DNA of 64,000 nucleotides. Source: an uncultured Kushneria sp. (GTDB taxonomy: Bacteria; Pseudomonadota; Gammaproteobacteria; Pseudomonadales; Halomonadaceae). The notes under the pieces are model-generated. The model worked only from the letters and a program-made list of their open reading frames with translations. It was not told where the DNA came from and searched no databases. Positions 28,022 through 37,536 of this stretch are shown here, one piece after another. A program made the position numbers and the translations under genes. The stretch is from the NCBI RefSeq assembly GCF_947497025.1, contig NZ_CANMFC010000004.1, positions 1 through 64,000 on the forward strand. The letters are read 5' to 3'. Positions within the stretch are counted from its first letter, which is position 1, and the number at the start of each line of letters is the position of its first letter.

Positions 28022-29845
28022 TTAGTTTAGAAAACCAGCCATTGTAGTGAACCAATCTCTCACTTCCCCGTTAGGGTCCCTTTCATTAATCATATCCGCG
28101 GTCATAAGCGGAAAAGCTTTTTCGGCGAGACGCATTTTTGCATTATTGTCTTTCATAATCCCATCATATCCCTGTGCAACAGAGTATATTTCTGCAAAAG
28201 CCCTAGGCGTTGCTTTTCCATTTTCATCAGGGTAATCGGTTACAACAACATCCACGTCAAAAGCCTCTCTTATTACATCCGCGTGCAAATAACATTCGAT
28301 TTCATATTTTTGTGTAATAAAGCCAAGTGACCCATCACCACGAGCTTTAACTCGCTCAACTATATCAGCATATTGAGGCACGTCAGCGTCGTAAATGTGC
28401 AACTCAGGCCTTCCAAATCCTTTCAGATAATTATCATTAACCCAATGTTTTAAATTGCCACCACCAAGAACAACAAAAGCGATTCTATCGTCATTGGCCA
28501 AATCAGGAATTGAATTGTCTTCCAAATGCAATGCACGACTGAGCGATTTTAAGGCTTTAACATCTGTCGGCCCTTCCACACAACAGATCAATCTGACTCT
28601 ACTATCTGGCGTTACCCCAAGAGCTTCTGCCACTCTTTTCAGCACATCTACGCCACCTTCAATACAAGGTTGTGCATTTTCATTTCTGGTTACAAAACGA
28701 ATGCCTTCTATTGGAAGATCACTTGCAAACCCAGGACTATGGGTCGTGATTACCACCTGACAATTATCTTCACTAGCAATATCTAAAAAAGCTTGCTGGA
28801 GTATTTTTTGGTTATTTGGATGCTGAGCAGTTTCAGGCTCCTCAATAGCATAAATAATTCCTTTTTTACTCCCTTGAGTAAGCAGCCTTTCAGCTTCAGC
28901 CTTAAAAAAACTAACTAAAACCAAGCGGCGAACACCGCTACCACGCTTATTTAATGGTATCCCATCTGTACTAAGACTTACAGAAAACAAACCTGTCCAT
29001 TTCGCCGGAGTTGGAGGGATAAACTCTGGCACCAATTGCGATGCAAGACTTGCATCTATAGTTTTTAGTGCTTTATGCGTGTTATTAGCAATTTCTTCTG
29101 TTCTTTCTTTTATTTTTTTCTGAATTCGCTCAATATCATCCTGAACTTCTGATATTGCAGCAGAAACAGCAGCTTTCATGGGGTCTTGAACCTCACCATC
29201 TGAGTCCTTGCTGCTTCTATCGCTTTGAAAAAGAGCAAACAACGGCAAATACTTATCGATTTGCTCCCAAATTCTTTTGCTATCTTCCTTAGGTTTTGTT
29301 ACCGGTATCTCTATCTCCTGAAGCTTCAAATCATTAGAATTACCCCATATTGCTTTTCGCATTATAGGATTACCTTTAAGCGGGCAATCTATACCCTGCT
29401 CTTTGATTATTTTTTGAAGCTCTTTTTCTTTTAACTCAAGTAAATTATTTATTCCAGCGCCTGTTGGATGATTACAAATTATGAAAACGTCACAGGATGG
29501 CGTTTTCTTGCTGCAATCAAAAGTTTTTTTGATTTTTAACGTTGATTCAGTCGTCAGCAAATACTCGCTTAGCAAAGTAGTTCTGTGTCCGCTATCAAGA
29601 ATTATGTTATCAGGGAGACTTGTAAATTCGCAGGTAACACAAACTACCTTATTTTCGTTAGAAATATTTGCATCATCCTGACTGATCTTCACCGTATCAT
29701 TATTGAAGAAAATTTCTAAAGCTTCTAGTACCGTAGATTTTCCTATATCATTTTTACCAATAAAGGTAGTAAAGTCATCAATCTTGACTTTAACAGGATC
29801 TTTATAGCAACGTACATTCTCTATTTCTACGGATAATAGCTTCAT
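28022..29845 (-). CDS. OLD-family ATP-dependent nuclease (stand-alone)
   Basis: A 607-aa protein with an N-terminal ABC-type ATPase: Walker A GKNDIGKST at residues 30-38, signature near RGSGVRRLVLVS, Walker B in IYAIEEPETAQHP, and the D/H-loop region VITTHSPGF. A C-terminal TOPRIM nuclease domain follows (CCVEGPTDVKAL with the metal-binding Glu, later IYDADV). This is the overcoming-lysogenisation-defect architecture. No UvrD-like helicase lies beside it, so it is not a Gabija pair; it fits single-gene OLD nucleases, some of which act in phage defence. GAGGAGG precedes the ATG. Codons and flanks are far more AT-rich than the neighbours, a sign of transfer. Confidence 0.88.
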   Translation of the reverse strand: MKLLSVEIENVRCYKDPVKVKIDDFTTFIGKNDIGKSTVLEALEIFFNNDTVKISQDDANISNENKVVCVTCEFTSLPDNIILDSGHRTTLLSEYLLTTESTLKIKKTFDCSKKTPSCDVFIICNHPTGAGINNLLELKEKELQKIIKEQGIDCPLKGNPIMRKAIWGNSNDLKLQEIEIPVTKPKEDSKRIWEQIDKYLPLFALFQSDRSSKDSDGEVQDPMKAAVSAAISEVQDDIERIQKKIKERTEEIANNTHKALKTIDASLASQLVPEFIPPTPAKWTGLFSVSLSTDGIPLNKRGSGVRRLVLVSFFKAEAERLLTQGSKKGIIYAIEEPETAQHPNNQKILQQAFLDIASEDNCQVVITTHSPGFASDLPIEGIRFVTRNENAQPCIEGGVDVLKRVAEALGVTPDSRVRLICCVEGPTDVKALKSLSRALHLEDNSIPDLANDDRIAFVVLGGGNLKHWVNDNYLKGFGRPELHIYDADVPQYADIVERVKARGDGSLGFITQKYEIECYLHADVIREAFDVDVVVTDYPDENGKATPRAFAEIYSVAQGYDGIMKDNNAKMRLAEKAFPLMTADMINERDPNGEVRDWFTTMAGFLN

Positions 29846-30650
29846 GAACCCTCCTCTTTAGTGTAATAACAGTTGTTAAATGCACACTCACTATTTGACC
29901 TCAATCAACGCACTCTTAAATCATATTATTCATTGCATAACTAAGGCCTTAATTACTGAAGTGCGCATATATTACTTATGGCTCCGACCCGAAATAATTT
30001 TTATGGCGCATGCCAAATACCACTAATTAAAAATATTACTGCATTTTTCTGCATGTCCACTTTGGGTCGGAACTGGTCAGATCTCTGCATTTAAAGGCAC
30101 GTAGTTCTATACAGTTTCCCTTCTAGTACTCACCCCCAACGCGCTGTCGACTCCCCGCCCCGCCTGCGCGCTAAATGGGTCGGTTTTATTGCACCCTTGC
30201 AGATGGCTTCAAACCGCCCCGATGCTGGGCCGCGCGGCGATTTTGTGGCTCGCAAAAATCTTGCGTTTCCTTGCATTTCACGCTCGCCCACTAGGCACGC
30301 CCGGCCGGCAAAACCACCATGCCGGTACAGGTTCGAGCGACAGCGTGAAAACAGGTGTCCTGTCCGTTCTCTGTAAAACTCTGCTAATCCTCAAACGACG
30401 ATATTGAATTAGGCTGACTAAGTAAAGTTATGTAATGCCATTAACCCTAAAGTAGCGTGCTCTTTTCAGCCCCGTTCGCTCGCCAAAATGAAATGATCAC
30501 GCCCTATTTCCCAACGCTTGCCGCCTCATACCCTGATGCCCAGGTCCCCTTCTTCAAAAAATATTTGACCCTATAGCCATGCACTATTTCAGTGCATGCC
30601 GCGCCAGTGGCACTATCTGCGATCTTTTTGAACGATCACGGCGGGTATTC
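29846..30650. other. 805-bp non-coding mosaic stretch right of the OLD gene
   Basis: No gene is supported. 29846-30110 is AT-rich like the OLD gene and holds an inverted-repeat segment (29983-30071). From about 30125 to 30330 the composition switches abruptly to GC-rich with no open frame of quality. From 30331 it is mixed again up to the HPP gene. Such a mosaic fits the scar of an inserted and partly deleted element, but no integrase, transposase or attachment repeat was found. Confidence 0.5.
29983..30071. repeat. 89-bp AT-rich segment bounded by inverted repeats
   Basis: TCCGACCC at 29983-29990 is the exact complement of GGGTCGGA at 30064-30071, with A/T-rich sequence between. This could be a long-loop hairpin or a MITE-like element. 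No target-site duplication is visible at its ends. Confidence 0.4.
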
Positions 30651-31184
30651 GTGAAAAATTATCTCGACAAGATGAGAGGCACGGCGGTGTCGCGAGGCGC
30701 GCCCTGCTGGCGTGATGCGCTCTGGTCATGGGTCGGGGCATTTGTCGGCATGACCGGGGTCGGCTGGATCAGCGCGCAATCCATGCAGGCGCATACGCTG
30801 CTGATGATCGGGTCGTTCGGGGCGACGTCGGTACTGCTTTACGCGGCCCCGGAAAGCCCCTTTGCCCAGCCGCGAAATGTGCTGGGCGGTAGTGTGCTTT
30901 CGGCACTATGCGGTGTGGTCACCTGGATGCTGCTGGGTGATAGCTGGATTGCGGCCGCTGTGGCGGTCTCTACCTCCATTCTGATCATGCAGTTGACCCA
31001 TACGCTGCACCCGCCCGGCGGTGCTACGGCCCTGATCGCGGTGATCGGCTCCAACGAGCTGCACGATCTGGGCTGGGTCTATGCGTTCTTCCCCATAGGG
31101 CTCGGCTGCCTGCTGATGCTGACCGTGGCGGTGCTGATCAACAATCTGGCACGGCATCGGCGCTATCCGCAGCACTGGCTGTAA
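30651..31184 (+). CDS. HPP-family integral membrane protein
   Basis: A 177-aa protein with four to five hydrophobic segments and the name-giving HPP motif in LHPPGGATALIAVIG, typical of the family. HPP proteins have been connected with nitrite transport in chloroplasts and cyanobacteria, but most bacterial members are uncharacterised. The GTG at 30651 (GGCGGG upstream) is preferred; ATG at 30579 or 30672 are alternatives with weaker signals. It ends before a strong terminator. Confidence 0.85.
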   Translation: MKNYLDKMRGTAVSRGAPCWRDALWSWVGAFVGMTGVGWISAQSMQAHTLLMIGSFGATSVLLYAAPESPFAQPRNVLGGSVLSALCGVVTWMLLGDSWIAAAVAVSTSILIMQLTHTLHPPGGATALIAVIGSNELHDLGWVYAFFPIGLGCLLMLTVAVLINNLARHRRYPQHWL

Positions 31185-31213
31185 CGCAAGCACCTGATGG
31201 AAGTGCGACCTCA

Positions 31214-31246
31214 CCAAAAAGCCCCGCACATGGCGGGGCTTTTTGG
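31214..31246. terminator. bidirectional terminator
   Basis: CCAAAAAGCCCCGC / GCGGGGCTTTTTGG hairpin with a 5-nt loop between the convergent HPP gene and the 65-aa gene. Confidence 0.9.
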
Positions 31247-31261
31247 TATCAATGATCATGA

Positions 31262-31459
31262 TCAGACGGCATTATCGTCGCTGTCCTCATCCTCTCGGCG
31301 GCTCAACTGCCCTTCCCTATTGCGAAGGTTCGCCTGTGGTGTGTTGGTCTGCGTGTACTCGACCTGTGTGCGGCTGTTGGTCTGGCGATGATCCACATAG
31401 TGCAGCAGGGCAAGCTGTGCGATCAGAAAGCCACAGCAGATCAGAATACCTTTCAACAT
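31262..31459 (-). CDS. hypothetical 65-aa single-span membrane protein
   Basis: Starts at the ATG 31457-31459 with AGGAT upstream. One transmembrane segment covers about residues 4-22 ([19 protein letters not shown]), followed by a polar tail rich in Gln, Asn and Arg that ends in an acidic cluster ([11 protein letters not shown]). The tail probably faces the cytoplasm or periplasm; topology is not certain. No family recognised. It shares a terminator with the convergent HPP gene and is divergent from gmhA. Confidence 0.65.
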   Translation of the reverse strand: MLKGILICCGFLIAQLALLHYVDHRQTNSRTQVEYTQTNTPQANLRNREGQLSRREDEDSDDNAV

Positions 31460-31772
31460 GTCTTTTATCCTGGTGTCAAAAAGGGGCGACAAGGTTCGTG
31501 ACGTTATCGCATTCAGCCCAATATCCGCTAGTGGGCTTATGGCCAACCACGCTTATCAGCCCACCCGTCATACGATCCCACCACTGGCGAACGGTCGGGC
31601 GCTTTGGAACACCTGCAACCTGTTACATCGCTACTCCATGCTCTACCACTGGAAAATACCGGTGGTGACGTCCAGTGTGCCCGATAGCCGTATACTGGCC
31701 CACAGCCACTCATCACGCTTGCTGCTCACCAGCGCTTCAATGACCGCCAAAACACACAGAGAGAAGATCCGG
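31460..31772. other. gmhA upstream region, no gene
   Basis: 313 bp between the divergent 65-aa gene and gmhA. The frame of gmhA stays open through it, but without family similarity. A TATACT -10-like hexamer at 31691-31696 is a weak candidate for the gmhA promoter. Nothing else was recognised. Confidence 0.35.
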
Positions 31773-32360
31773 ATGGATTTGAAAGAGATCGTACAGGGGC
31801 AGCTGACCGAGGCCGCCGAGGTGCTGGCCCGTTTCCGTCAGGATGAGACGCAGATCGAGGCCATCACACAGGCCGCCGAGCTTTTGGCGGCGCGCTTCAA
31901 GGCCGGCGGCAAGGTACTGGCCTGCGGCAACGGCGGCTCCCACTGCGATGCGATGCATTTTGCCGAAGAACTGACCGGGCGCTTTCGTGACCATCGCGCC
32001 GGCCTGCCGGCGATTGCCATTTCAGACCCGAGCCACCTTTCCTGTGTAGCCAACGATTATGGCTATGAGCACGTCTTTTCCCGCTATGTCGAGGCGCTCG
32101 GGCAACCGGGTGACGTCCTGTTCGGTCTGTCCACGTCCGGAAACTCCGACACCATCATCAAGGCGGTCGACGCCGCCAGAGCGCGAGGAATGCACGTCAT
32201 ACTGCTGACCGGCAAGGACGGCGGTCAATTGGCAGGCCGGGCCGACGTTGAGATTCGCGTGCCGCATTTCGGCTATGCCGACCGTATCCAGGAGATTCAC
32301 ATCAAGGTGATTCACTCCATCATCTTGATGGTGGAGCAGCTGATGGCTTCAAAGGATTAA
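31773..32360 (+). CDS. gmhA: phosphoheptose isomerase
   Basis: SIS-domain isomerase that converts sedoheptulose 7-phosphate to D-glycero-D-manno-heptose 7-phosphate, the first step of heptose synthesis for the LPS inner core. The 195-aa product (E. coli 192) has [21 protein letters not shown] near residues 50-70, [14 protein letters not shown] and the C-terminal [17 protein letters not shown] helix. GAGAG lies upstream of the ATG at 31773. It is the only LPS gene here and seems monocistronic. Confidence 0.94.
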   Translation: MDLKEIVQGQLTEAAEVLARFRQDETQIEAITQAAELLAARFKAGGKVLACGNGGSHCDAMHFAEELTGRFRDHRAGLPAIAISDPSHLSCVANDYGYEHVFSRYVEALGQPGDVLFGLSTSGNSDTIIKAVDAARARGMHVILLTGKDGGQLAGRADVEIRVPHFGYADRIQEIHIKVIHSIILMVEQLMASKD

Positions 32361-32461
32361 GGCAGCGTGCGGATGAGCTTCGAGCAGATGACTTTCGAGC
32401 AGATAGCCAGCAATGTCTGATAACGGGGGAATTGATCAAAGGGGCCCTGATCAGGGGGAAA

Positions 32462-32538
32462 TGGCGCCCGCGGCAGGACTCGAACCTGCAACCCACGGCT
32501 TCGAAGGCCGTTGCTCTATCCAATTGAGCCACGCGGGC
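32462..32538 (-). tRNA. tRNA-Arg (anticodon TCG)
   Basis: Minus-strand cloverleaf with acceptor stem GCCCGCG/CGCGGGC, D arm TGGATAGAGCA, anticodon stem ACGGC/GCCGT around loop CTTCGAA (anticodon TCG, reading CGA), T loop TTCGAGT, discriminator G and encoded CCA (32462-32464). Confidence 0.95.
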
Positions 32539-32616
32539 AGTGATGCGTTGCGCATCAACGGTCCTCATTCTAGCGGGACAGGGCCGGCATGAACAGGGTG
32601 AATTTTCATTGTCTTT

Positions 32617-33324
32617 TCAAGGCGCTGTATCACCCTCCACTATCAGCCGGTAGCCGATGCCCGCTTCGGTCTGGATCAGCGAGGGCGTTCGGGGGTCATC
32701 GCCGAGTTTTTGCCGTAGCCGGCTGACCAGGATGCGCAGGTAATGGGTGTTGTGTTCAAACACCGGCTCCCACAGCTCGATCAATAGCTGTCGACCGGTG
32801 ACGATCCGGCCCGGCGTCTGCGCCAGCCGGGCCAGAAAGGCGTACTCCCGCGGGGTCAGATGCAGCACCTCGTCACCCCGGCTGACCCGGCGCTGCACCA
32901 GGTCGATCTCGATCTCCCCGGCCTGAAGCCGAGCGGGGGCGATCTCCGCACCGCCTCGAGCGCGAAGGGCCCCCTGGATGCGCGCCAGCAGCTCGCGAAT
33001 ACCGAATGGCTTGGTGACGTAGTCGATAGCGCCGGCATCCAGCGCCGCGACCTTCTCCTCCTCGCCCTCTCGCACCGACACCACGATCACCGGCGCCCGG
33101 CACTGCCAGTGCAGCGACCTGAGCACTTCCTGACCGTCCATGTCGGGCAGCCCCAGATCCAGCAGGATCAGATCAAAGGACGCTTCCCGCGCCCGTTCGA
33201 TCCCTTCACGCCCGCTGGCGGCTTCTTCGATGGCAAATCCCTGTGAGCCGAGGCTGATGCGCAGAAAGCGACGAATCTCGCGTTCGTCATCAATGATCAG
33301 GACACGCGGTGTGTCAGTCGTCAT
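32617..33324 (-). CDS. kdpE: KdpE-like OmpR-family response regulator
   Basis: The 235-aa product has a receiver domain with the acidic pair in IDDEREIR, the phospho-accepting Asp in LLDLGLPDMDG and the conserved Lys in VTKPFG. An OmpR/PhoB winged helix follows (LTPREYAFLARLAQTPGRIVTGRQLL, YLRILVSRLRQKLGDD). The sequence is closest to KdpE, which senses potassium limitation with KdpD. Its start overlaps the end of the kinase gene by 11 bp. No kdpFABC operon is in the window; the divergent neighbour is kup, suggesting a different target. Confidence 0.9.
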   Translation of the reverse strand: MTTDTPRVLIIDDEREIRRFLRISLGSQGFAIEEAASGREGIERAREASFDLILLDLGLPDMDGQEVLRSLHWQCRAPVIVVSVREGEEEKVAALDAGAIDYVTKPFGIRELLARIQGALRARGGAEIAPARLQAGEIEIDLVQRRVSRGDEVLHLTPREYAFLARLAQTPGRIVTGRQLLIELWEPVFEHNTHYLRILVSRLRQKLGDDPRTPSLIQTEAGIGYRLIVEGDTAP

Positions 33325-35248
33325 GATCGAACGCCTCGGGCGGGGCCATCAATGGCAAATGGATCATAAAGGTGGCACCGCGTCCGGTGGGGCCGTCGGT
33401 CACGGTCACGTCACCGCCGTGCGCCCGCACCATGCTGCGACAGATGGTCAGCCCCAGCCCGCTGCCGTGGGGGCCGGCGTCCGTTTTTTCACCGGTAAAG
33501 AAACGCTCGAAGATGCTCTCGCGCAGCGCCTCGGGCACGCCCGGCCCTTCATCCTGAATGCACAGACACACCCGGTCGCCGTCGGTGTGGCCGGCCAGAG
33601 CAATCTGTCCCTGTTCCGGCGAGAGGCGAATGGCATTTTCAAGGATATTGACCAGCGCCTGTTCGATCAGCGCGGCATGTACATACAACAGCGGCAGGTC
33701 GTCGGGCCATGCCCGTACCACGCGAACTCGGGCCAATGCCCGGCACAGCCGGGTCAGCGCACCCTCGAATAAATCGCCCGCAGCCACCCAATCGCGCCTG
33801 ATCGACAGGCCGTGGCCCAGGCGTGTCATGTCCAGCAGGTTCTGGATGTAGCGGTCGAGCCGCTCGCTTTCCCCCAGTACGGCCTCGAGCAGCTCCTGAC
33901 GGTCATCAAGGCTCAGGCTGTCATCGAGATCGCGCAGGGTACTGGCCGAGCCGATAATCGAGGCCAGCGGTGTACGCAGGTCATGGGAGACCGAGGAGAG
34001 CAGCGCCGCGCGCAGGCGTTCGTTGCCTTCGGCCAGGCGGGCATCACTGAGCGCCTCCACCAGCGCCACGCGGGTCAGTGCGGCGGCGAACAGGCGAAAG
34101 AGCGTGTCCAGCAGCGCCGGTTCGCGCCGCTCGCGTCCGGTGCGGCGCTCATCGATGGCCATGGCCACCACCCCCAGCACGCCGGAGGCATCCACCAGCG
34201 GCACCATCCGCCAGCGCTGGTCGCTGAACATCGCCGTGCCCGGTCCGCTGGGTTCGGCGTGGTGATAGCTCCAGGTGGCGGCCTCGATCGTGGCGGCCTC
34301 CAGTACCGGCTCGCCGGGATAGGCAGCGCTCACGCTCGGAATGACCGCTGCGCCCTCGCACTCCAGAAAGGCGCAGGGCAGTGACCAGTCATGCGCCACG
34401 GTGGTAACGATGATCTCGCGGATTCGGGCCCGATCCGGCGCGGCCGACAGCGCCCGGGCGGTGGTGAGCAGCTGGCGCACCTGGTGGCGGCTCTCCCGCA
34501 GCGCCGTCATGCGCCGTCTGAGGGCGCCGCCCAGCTGCCCCCCCACCAGCGCGACCAGCAAAAAGAGCCCGATGGTCAGGCCCTCGCCATGCTCCATGAT
34601 CTCGAGGCTGAAACGCGGACGGGTGAAAAAGAAGTTGTAGGCCAGGGCCGAGAGTGCCGCGGCCAGCATCGCCGCCCGCGCCCCAGCGCCGATCGCCGTG
34701 ACCAGCACGGCGCCCAGAAAGATCAGCGACAGATTGGCCAGATCCATCTGACGGGCCACCAGCCAGGCGATCACCAGGGCCAGCGCCACACTGCCCAGCG
34801 GCCAGTACCATTCGCGTTCGGTGGGTCGCTGCCAGCGCGGCCATGGCCAGCCCCTGGATGCGGGGGTACCGGCGACCACCACAATGTCCAGCGTCTCGAC
34901 GGCGGCCAGCACCTCGCGCCCGCGGCGCAGGCGTGGCCAGTACCAGCGCCGCGGCGCAGCGCGACCGATGATGAGCGAGTCGGCGCGGCTGCGCCGGGCG
35001 TAGTCCGCCAGCTCATCGCTGACCCGTTCACCGGTCAGGACGCACCACTGACCGCCCAGCCGGGTCACCTGATGGGACAGGGCTTCCAGCACTTCCGGCG
35101 GGGTCGGCCGACGAGGCGTGTCCACATGCACCGCCCGCCAGCCGGCGCCGCGACGACGGGCCATCTGCGCCGCTGTTCGAATCAGCGCTGCAGCCTCGAG
35201 CCGCCCCGGCACGGCCACCAGCACCTGTACATCCTCTGGTCGATTCAT
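33314..35248 (-). CDS. KdpD-like sensor histidine kinase lacking the N-terminal KdpD domain
   Basis: About 644 aa from the ATG at 35246-35248 (AGAGG upstream). Domains in order: a Usp-like domain (residues 5-115), a DUF4118 four-helix membrane domain (about 130-230, with ALAYNFFFTRPRF), a GAF-like domain, HisKA with phospho-acceptor His near 422 in SSVSHDLRTPL, and HATPase (N box NILENAIRLSP, G boxes DEGPGVP and GSGLGLTI). E. coli KdpD (894 aa) has an extra N-terminal ~230-residue Walker-type sensor domain that is absent here. In-frame ATGs at 35278-35332 inside an 18-bp repeat could extend the protein. It is translationally coupled to kdpE. Confidence 0.86.
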   Translation of the reverse strand: MNRPEDVQVLVAVPGRLEAAALIRTAAQMARRRGAGWRAVHVDTPRRPTPPEVLEALSHQVTRLGGQWCVLTGERVSDELADYARRSRADSLIIGRAAPRRWYWPRLRRGREVLAAVETLDIVVVAGTPASRGWPWPRWQRPTEREWYWPLGSVALALVIAWLVARQMDLANLSLIFLGAVLVTAIGAGARAAMLAAALSALAYNFFFTRPRFSLEIMEHGEGLTIGLFLLVALVGGQLGGALRRRMTALRESRHQVRQLLTTARALSAAPDRARIREIIVTTVAHDWSLPCAFLECEGAAVIPSVSAAYPGEPVLEAATIEAATWSYHHAEPSGPGTAMFSDQRWRMVPLVDASGVLGVVAMAIDERRTGRERREPALLDTLFRLFAAALTRVALVEALSDARLAEGNERLRAALLSSVSHDLRTPLASIIGSASTLRDLDDSLSLDDRQELLEAVLGESERLDRYIQNLLDMTRLGHGLSIRRDWVAAGDLFEGALTRLCRALARVRVVRAWPDDLPLLYVHAALIEQALVNILENAIRLSPEQGQIALAGHTDGDRVCLCIQDEGPGVPEALRESIFERFFTGEKTDAGPHGSGLGLTICRSMVRAHGGDVTVTDGPTGRGATFMIHLPLMAPPEAFDHDD

Positions 35249-35270
35249 CACGACAGCCTCTGTGTCGGCA

Positions 35271-35342
35271 CTTCTCATCAGCTCAGCACTACTCATCGGG
35301 TCAGCCCTGGTCATCAGATCAGCCCTGCTCATCCGCTCAGTA
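35271..35342 (-). repeat. four imperfect 18-bp tandem repeats upstream of or within the kinase gene start
   Basis: Units at 35271-35288, 35289-35306, 35307-35324 and 35325-35342 share CT-N2-TCATC-N-G-N-TCAG. Read on the minus strand in the kinase frame each unit gives a six-residue variant of S-A-D/E-x-M-x and supplies an in-frame ATG. Length changes would keep the frame but change the number of start codons. Confidence 0.7.
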
Positions 35343-35536
35343 CCACTCCTTGAGTGTGCACGCAGTCTTGTGCGCGCCCAACGTGGCCGGCGTAAAAGTT
35401 TCGTAAAAACCGCGTTGATGCCGTTGTGGCCGCCCCCGCTCGATTTCAATATGACACTGAGCGTGCCGATCATCCTGTCGCGCACGCGCTTGTTCTTTCT
35501 GCAACCACGCGCCACGGCGCGATATGGACATGCTCC

Positions 35537-37450
35537 ATGACCACCGCCACATCCGGCCACGCGGCCGACTCTCCCCACAGGGCGTCGATGACGACACTGA
35601 CCATCGCCGCCGTCGGCGTCGTGTATGGGGACATCGGCACCAGTCCGCTGTATACCCTCAAGGAGATCTTCACCGGGGGCTATGGCCTGCGTGCCGATGA
35701 CAGCGGCGTGCTGGGCGTGTTGTCCCTGATCTTCTGGTCACTGATCTGGGTGGTCACGCTCAAGTATGTGCTGGTGGTGCTGCGCGCCGACAATCAGGGC
35801 GAAGGCGGCGTGATGGCGCTGACGGCGCTCGCCCGGCGCGGGGTCACCCATCGTCATCTGCAGCTGACGCTGGTGATGCTGGGGCTGGCAGGCGCGGCGC
35901 TTTTGTACGGCGACAGCATGATCACCCCGGCCATCTCGGTGCTGTCGGCCGTCGAGGGCATCGAGGTGGCGTATGCGCCCATCGCGCACTGGGTCGTGCC
36001 GGTGGCACTGGGCATTCTGATCGCCCTGTTCGTGCTTCAGCACCGCGGCACGGCCACGGTCGGCAAACTCTTCGGCCCGCTGACGCTATTGTGGTTCGCC
36101 TCGCTGGCCACGCTCGGCGTTTACGGCATCACTCAGGCACCCCGGGTGCTGGCGGCGGTCAATCCGCTGCATGCCATTGAGGTGTTTCGCACCAATCCCG
36201 ACATCGGCATCATCATCTTTTCTTCCGTCGTGCTGGCCATTACCGGCGCCGAGGCGCTCTATGCCGATCTTGGTCACTTTGGCCGCAAGCCCATCGCCCG
36301 GGCCTGGTTCTGGATCGTGCTGCCGGCGCTGGTGCTGAACTACTTCGGCCAGGGGGCGCTGCTGCTGATACGCCCCGAGGCGATCAGCAATCCGTTTTAT
36401 CTGCTGGCGCCGGACTGGGCCCTCTGGCCGATGGTGATACTGGCGACCATTGCCACCATTATCGCCTCGCAGGCGGTCATCACCGGGGCCTATTCGATGA
36501 CCTATCAGGCCATCCAGTTCGGCTTTATCCCGCGCATGCGCGTGTTTCACACCTCAAGCGCCGAGCGCGGTCAGATCTACATTCCCACGGTCAACTGGCT
36601 GTTGATGATCGGCGTGGTGGCACTGGTCGTGGGCTTTGAAAGCTCGACCCACCTGGCGGCGGCCTACGGTATTGCAGTCACCGGCACCATGCTGATCACT
36701 TCGCTGTTGCTTTCGATGGTCATGATCCGGCTGTGGCGCTGGCCGCTGTGGGTCGCCCTTCCGCTTTTGGCCGGGTTTGTGCTGGTCGATGCGCTCTATT
36801 TCAGCGCCAATATCGCCAAGCTCTTTCACGGCGGTGCTTTCCCGGTGCTGGCCGGTATCGTGCTCTTTACCCTGATGAGCACCTGGTGGCGCGGGCGTAC
36901 CCTGCTTGAAAAACGCGTCGGCACGGACATGCCCCTGGAGGCCCTGATCAACAGCCTGCGCCGCCAGCCGCCGCACCGGGTCAAGGGCACGGCCGTGTTT
37001 CTCTCCGGGCGTCGCGAGGTGCTGCCCCGGGCGCTGTTGCATAATTTGATGCACAATCAGGTGCTGCATGAGCGCGTTATTGTCGTCACGGTCGAAAGCG
37101 ATGACCGCCCCTGGCTTGAGGGTAAAGAGCGGGTGCAGATGGAAGCCTTCGAGGACGGGTTCTACCGGGCCATCGTGCGCTTTGGCTACATGGAGACCAA
37201 CGATCTGCCGCATGCCCTGTGCGCCTTCAGCCAGTCCCGCACGGCGACAGAGACACCCTTCCCCTTCGAGCCGATGAAGACCACCTGGTTTCTGACCCGC
37301 GAGACCCTGGTCAGCTCGCCGCATGTCGGCATGGCGCGCTGGCGTGAGCGGCTCTTCTCCTTCATGCTGAAAAGCGCCCACAGCAACATGCAGTTCTTCC
37401 ACCTGCCGCCCAACCGGGTCGTGGAGCTGGGCAGTCAGGTCGAGGTATAG
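35537..37450 (+). CDS. kup: Kup-type potassium uptake protein
   Basis: Proton-coupled potassium importer of the KUP/HAK/KT family. The 637-aa protein (E. coli Kup 622) has the family opening [17 protein letters not shown], then RADNQGEGG and [17 protein letters not shown]. About twelve membrane helices are followed by a C-terminal cytoplasmic domain ([23 protein letters not shown]). The ATG at 35537 is the best family start, though the ribosome-binding site is weak. It is divergent from the KdpD-like/KdpE-like pair across 288 bp, so control by that system is plausible. Confidence 0.94.
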   Translation: MTTATSGHAADSPHRASMTTLTIAAVGVVYGDIGTSPLYTLKEIFTGGYGLRADDSGVLGVLSLIFWSLIWVVTLKYVLVVLRADNQGEGGVMALTALARRGVTHRHLQLTLVMLGLAGAALLYGDSMITPAISVLSAVEGIEVAYAPIAHWVVPVALGILIALFVLQHRGTATVGKLFGPLTLLWFASLATLGVYGITQAPRVLAAVNPLHAIEVFRTNPDIGIIIFSSVVLAITGAEALYADLGHFGRKPIARAWFWIVLPALVLNYFGQGALLLIRPEAISNPFYLLAPDWALWPMVILATIATIIASQAVITGAYSMTYQAIQFGFIPRMRVFHTSSAERGQIYIPTVNWLLMIGVVALVVGFESSTHLAAAYGIAVTGTMLITSLLLSMVMIRLWRWPLWVALPLLAGFVLVDALYFSANIAKLFHGGAFPVLAGIVLFTLMSTWWRGRTLLEKRVGTDMPLEALINSLRRQPPHRVKGTAVFLSGRREVLPRALLHNLMHNQVLHERVIVVTVESDDRPWLEGKERVQMEAFEDGFYRAIVRFGYMETNDLPHALCAFSQSRTATETPFPFEPMKTTWFLTRETLVSSPHVGMARWRERLFSFMLKSAHSNMQFFHLPPNRVVELGSQVEV

Positions 37451-37536
37451 GAGAATACGACCCTCGGCCGGGCAACTCGCCCGGCCGATATCTCTTGTCA
37501 CTGGAGCCCTTTCACTGGAGCCGTGCTCGCCACCGT

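Noticed and set aside
28022-29845. Gabija (GajA-GajB) defence system
   Set aside because: Only the OLD-type ATPase-TOPRIM gene is present. No UvrD/PcrA-like helicase gene lies on either side.
32617-35248. A complete kdpFABC-DE potassium ATPase locus
   Set aside because: No KdpF, A, B or C sequence is present; the neighbour is kup.
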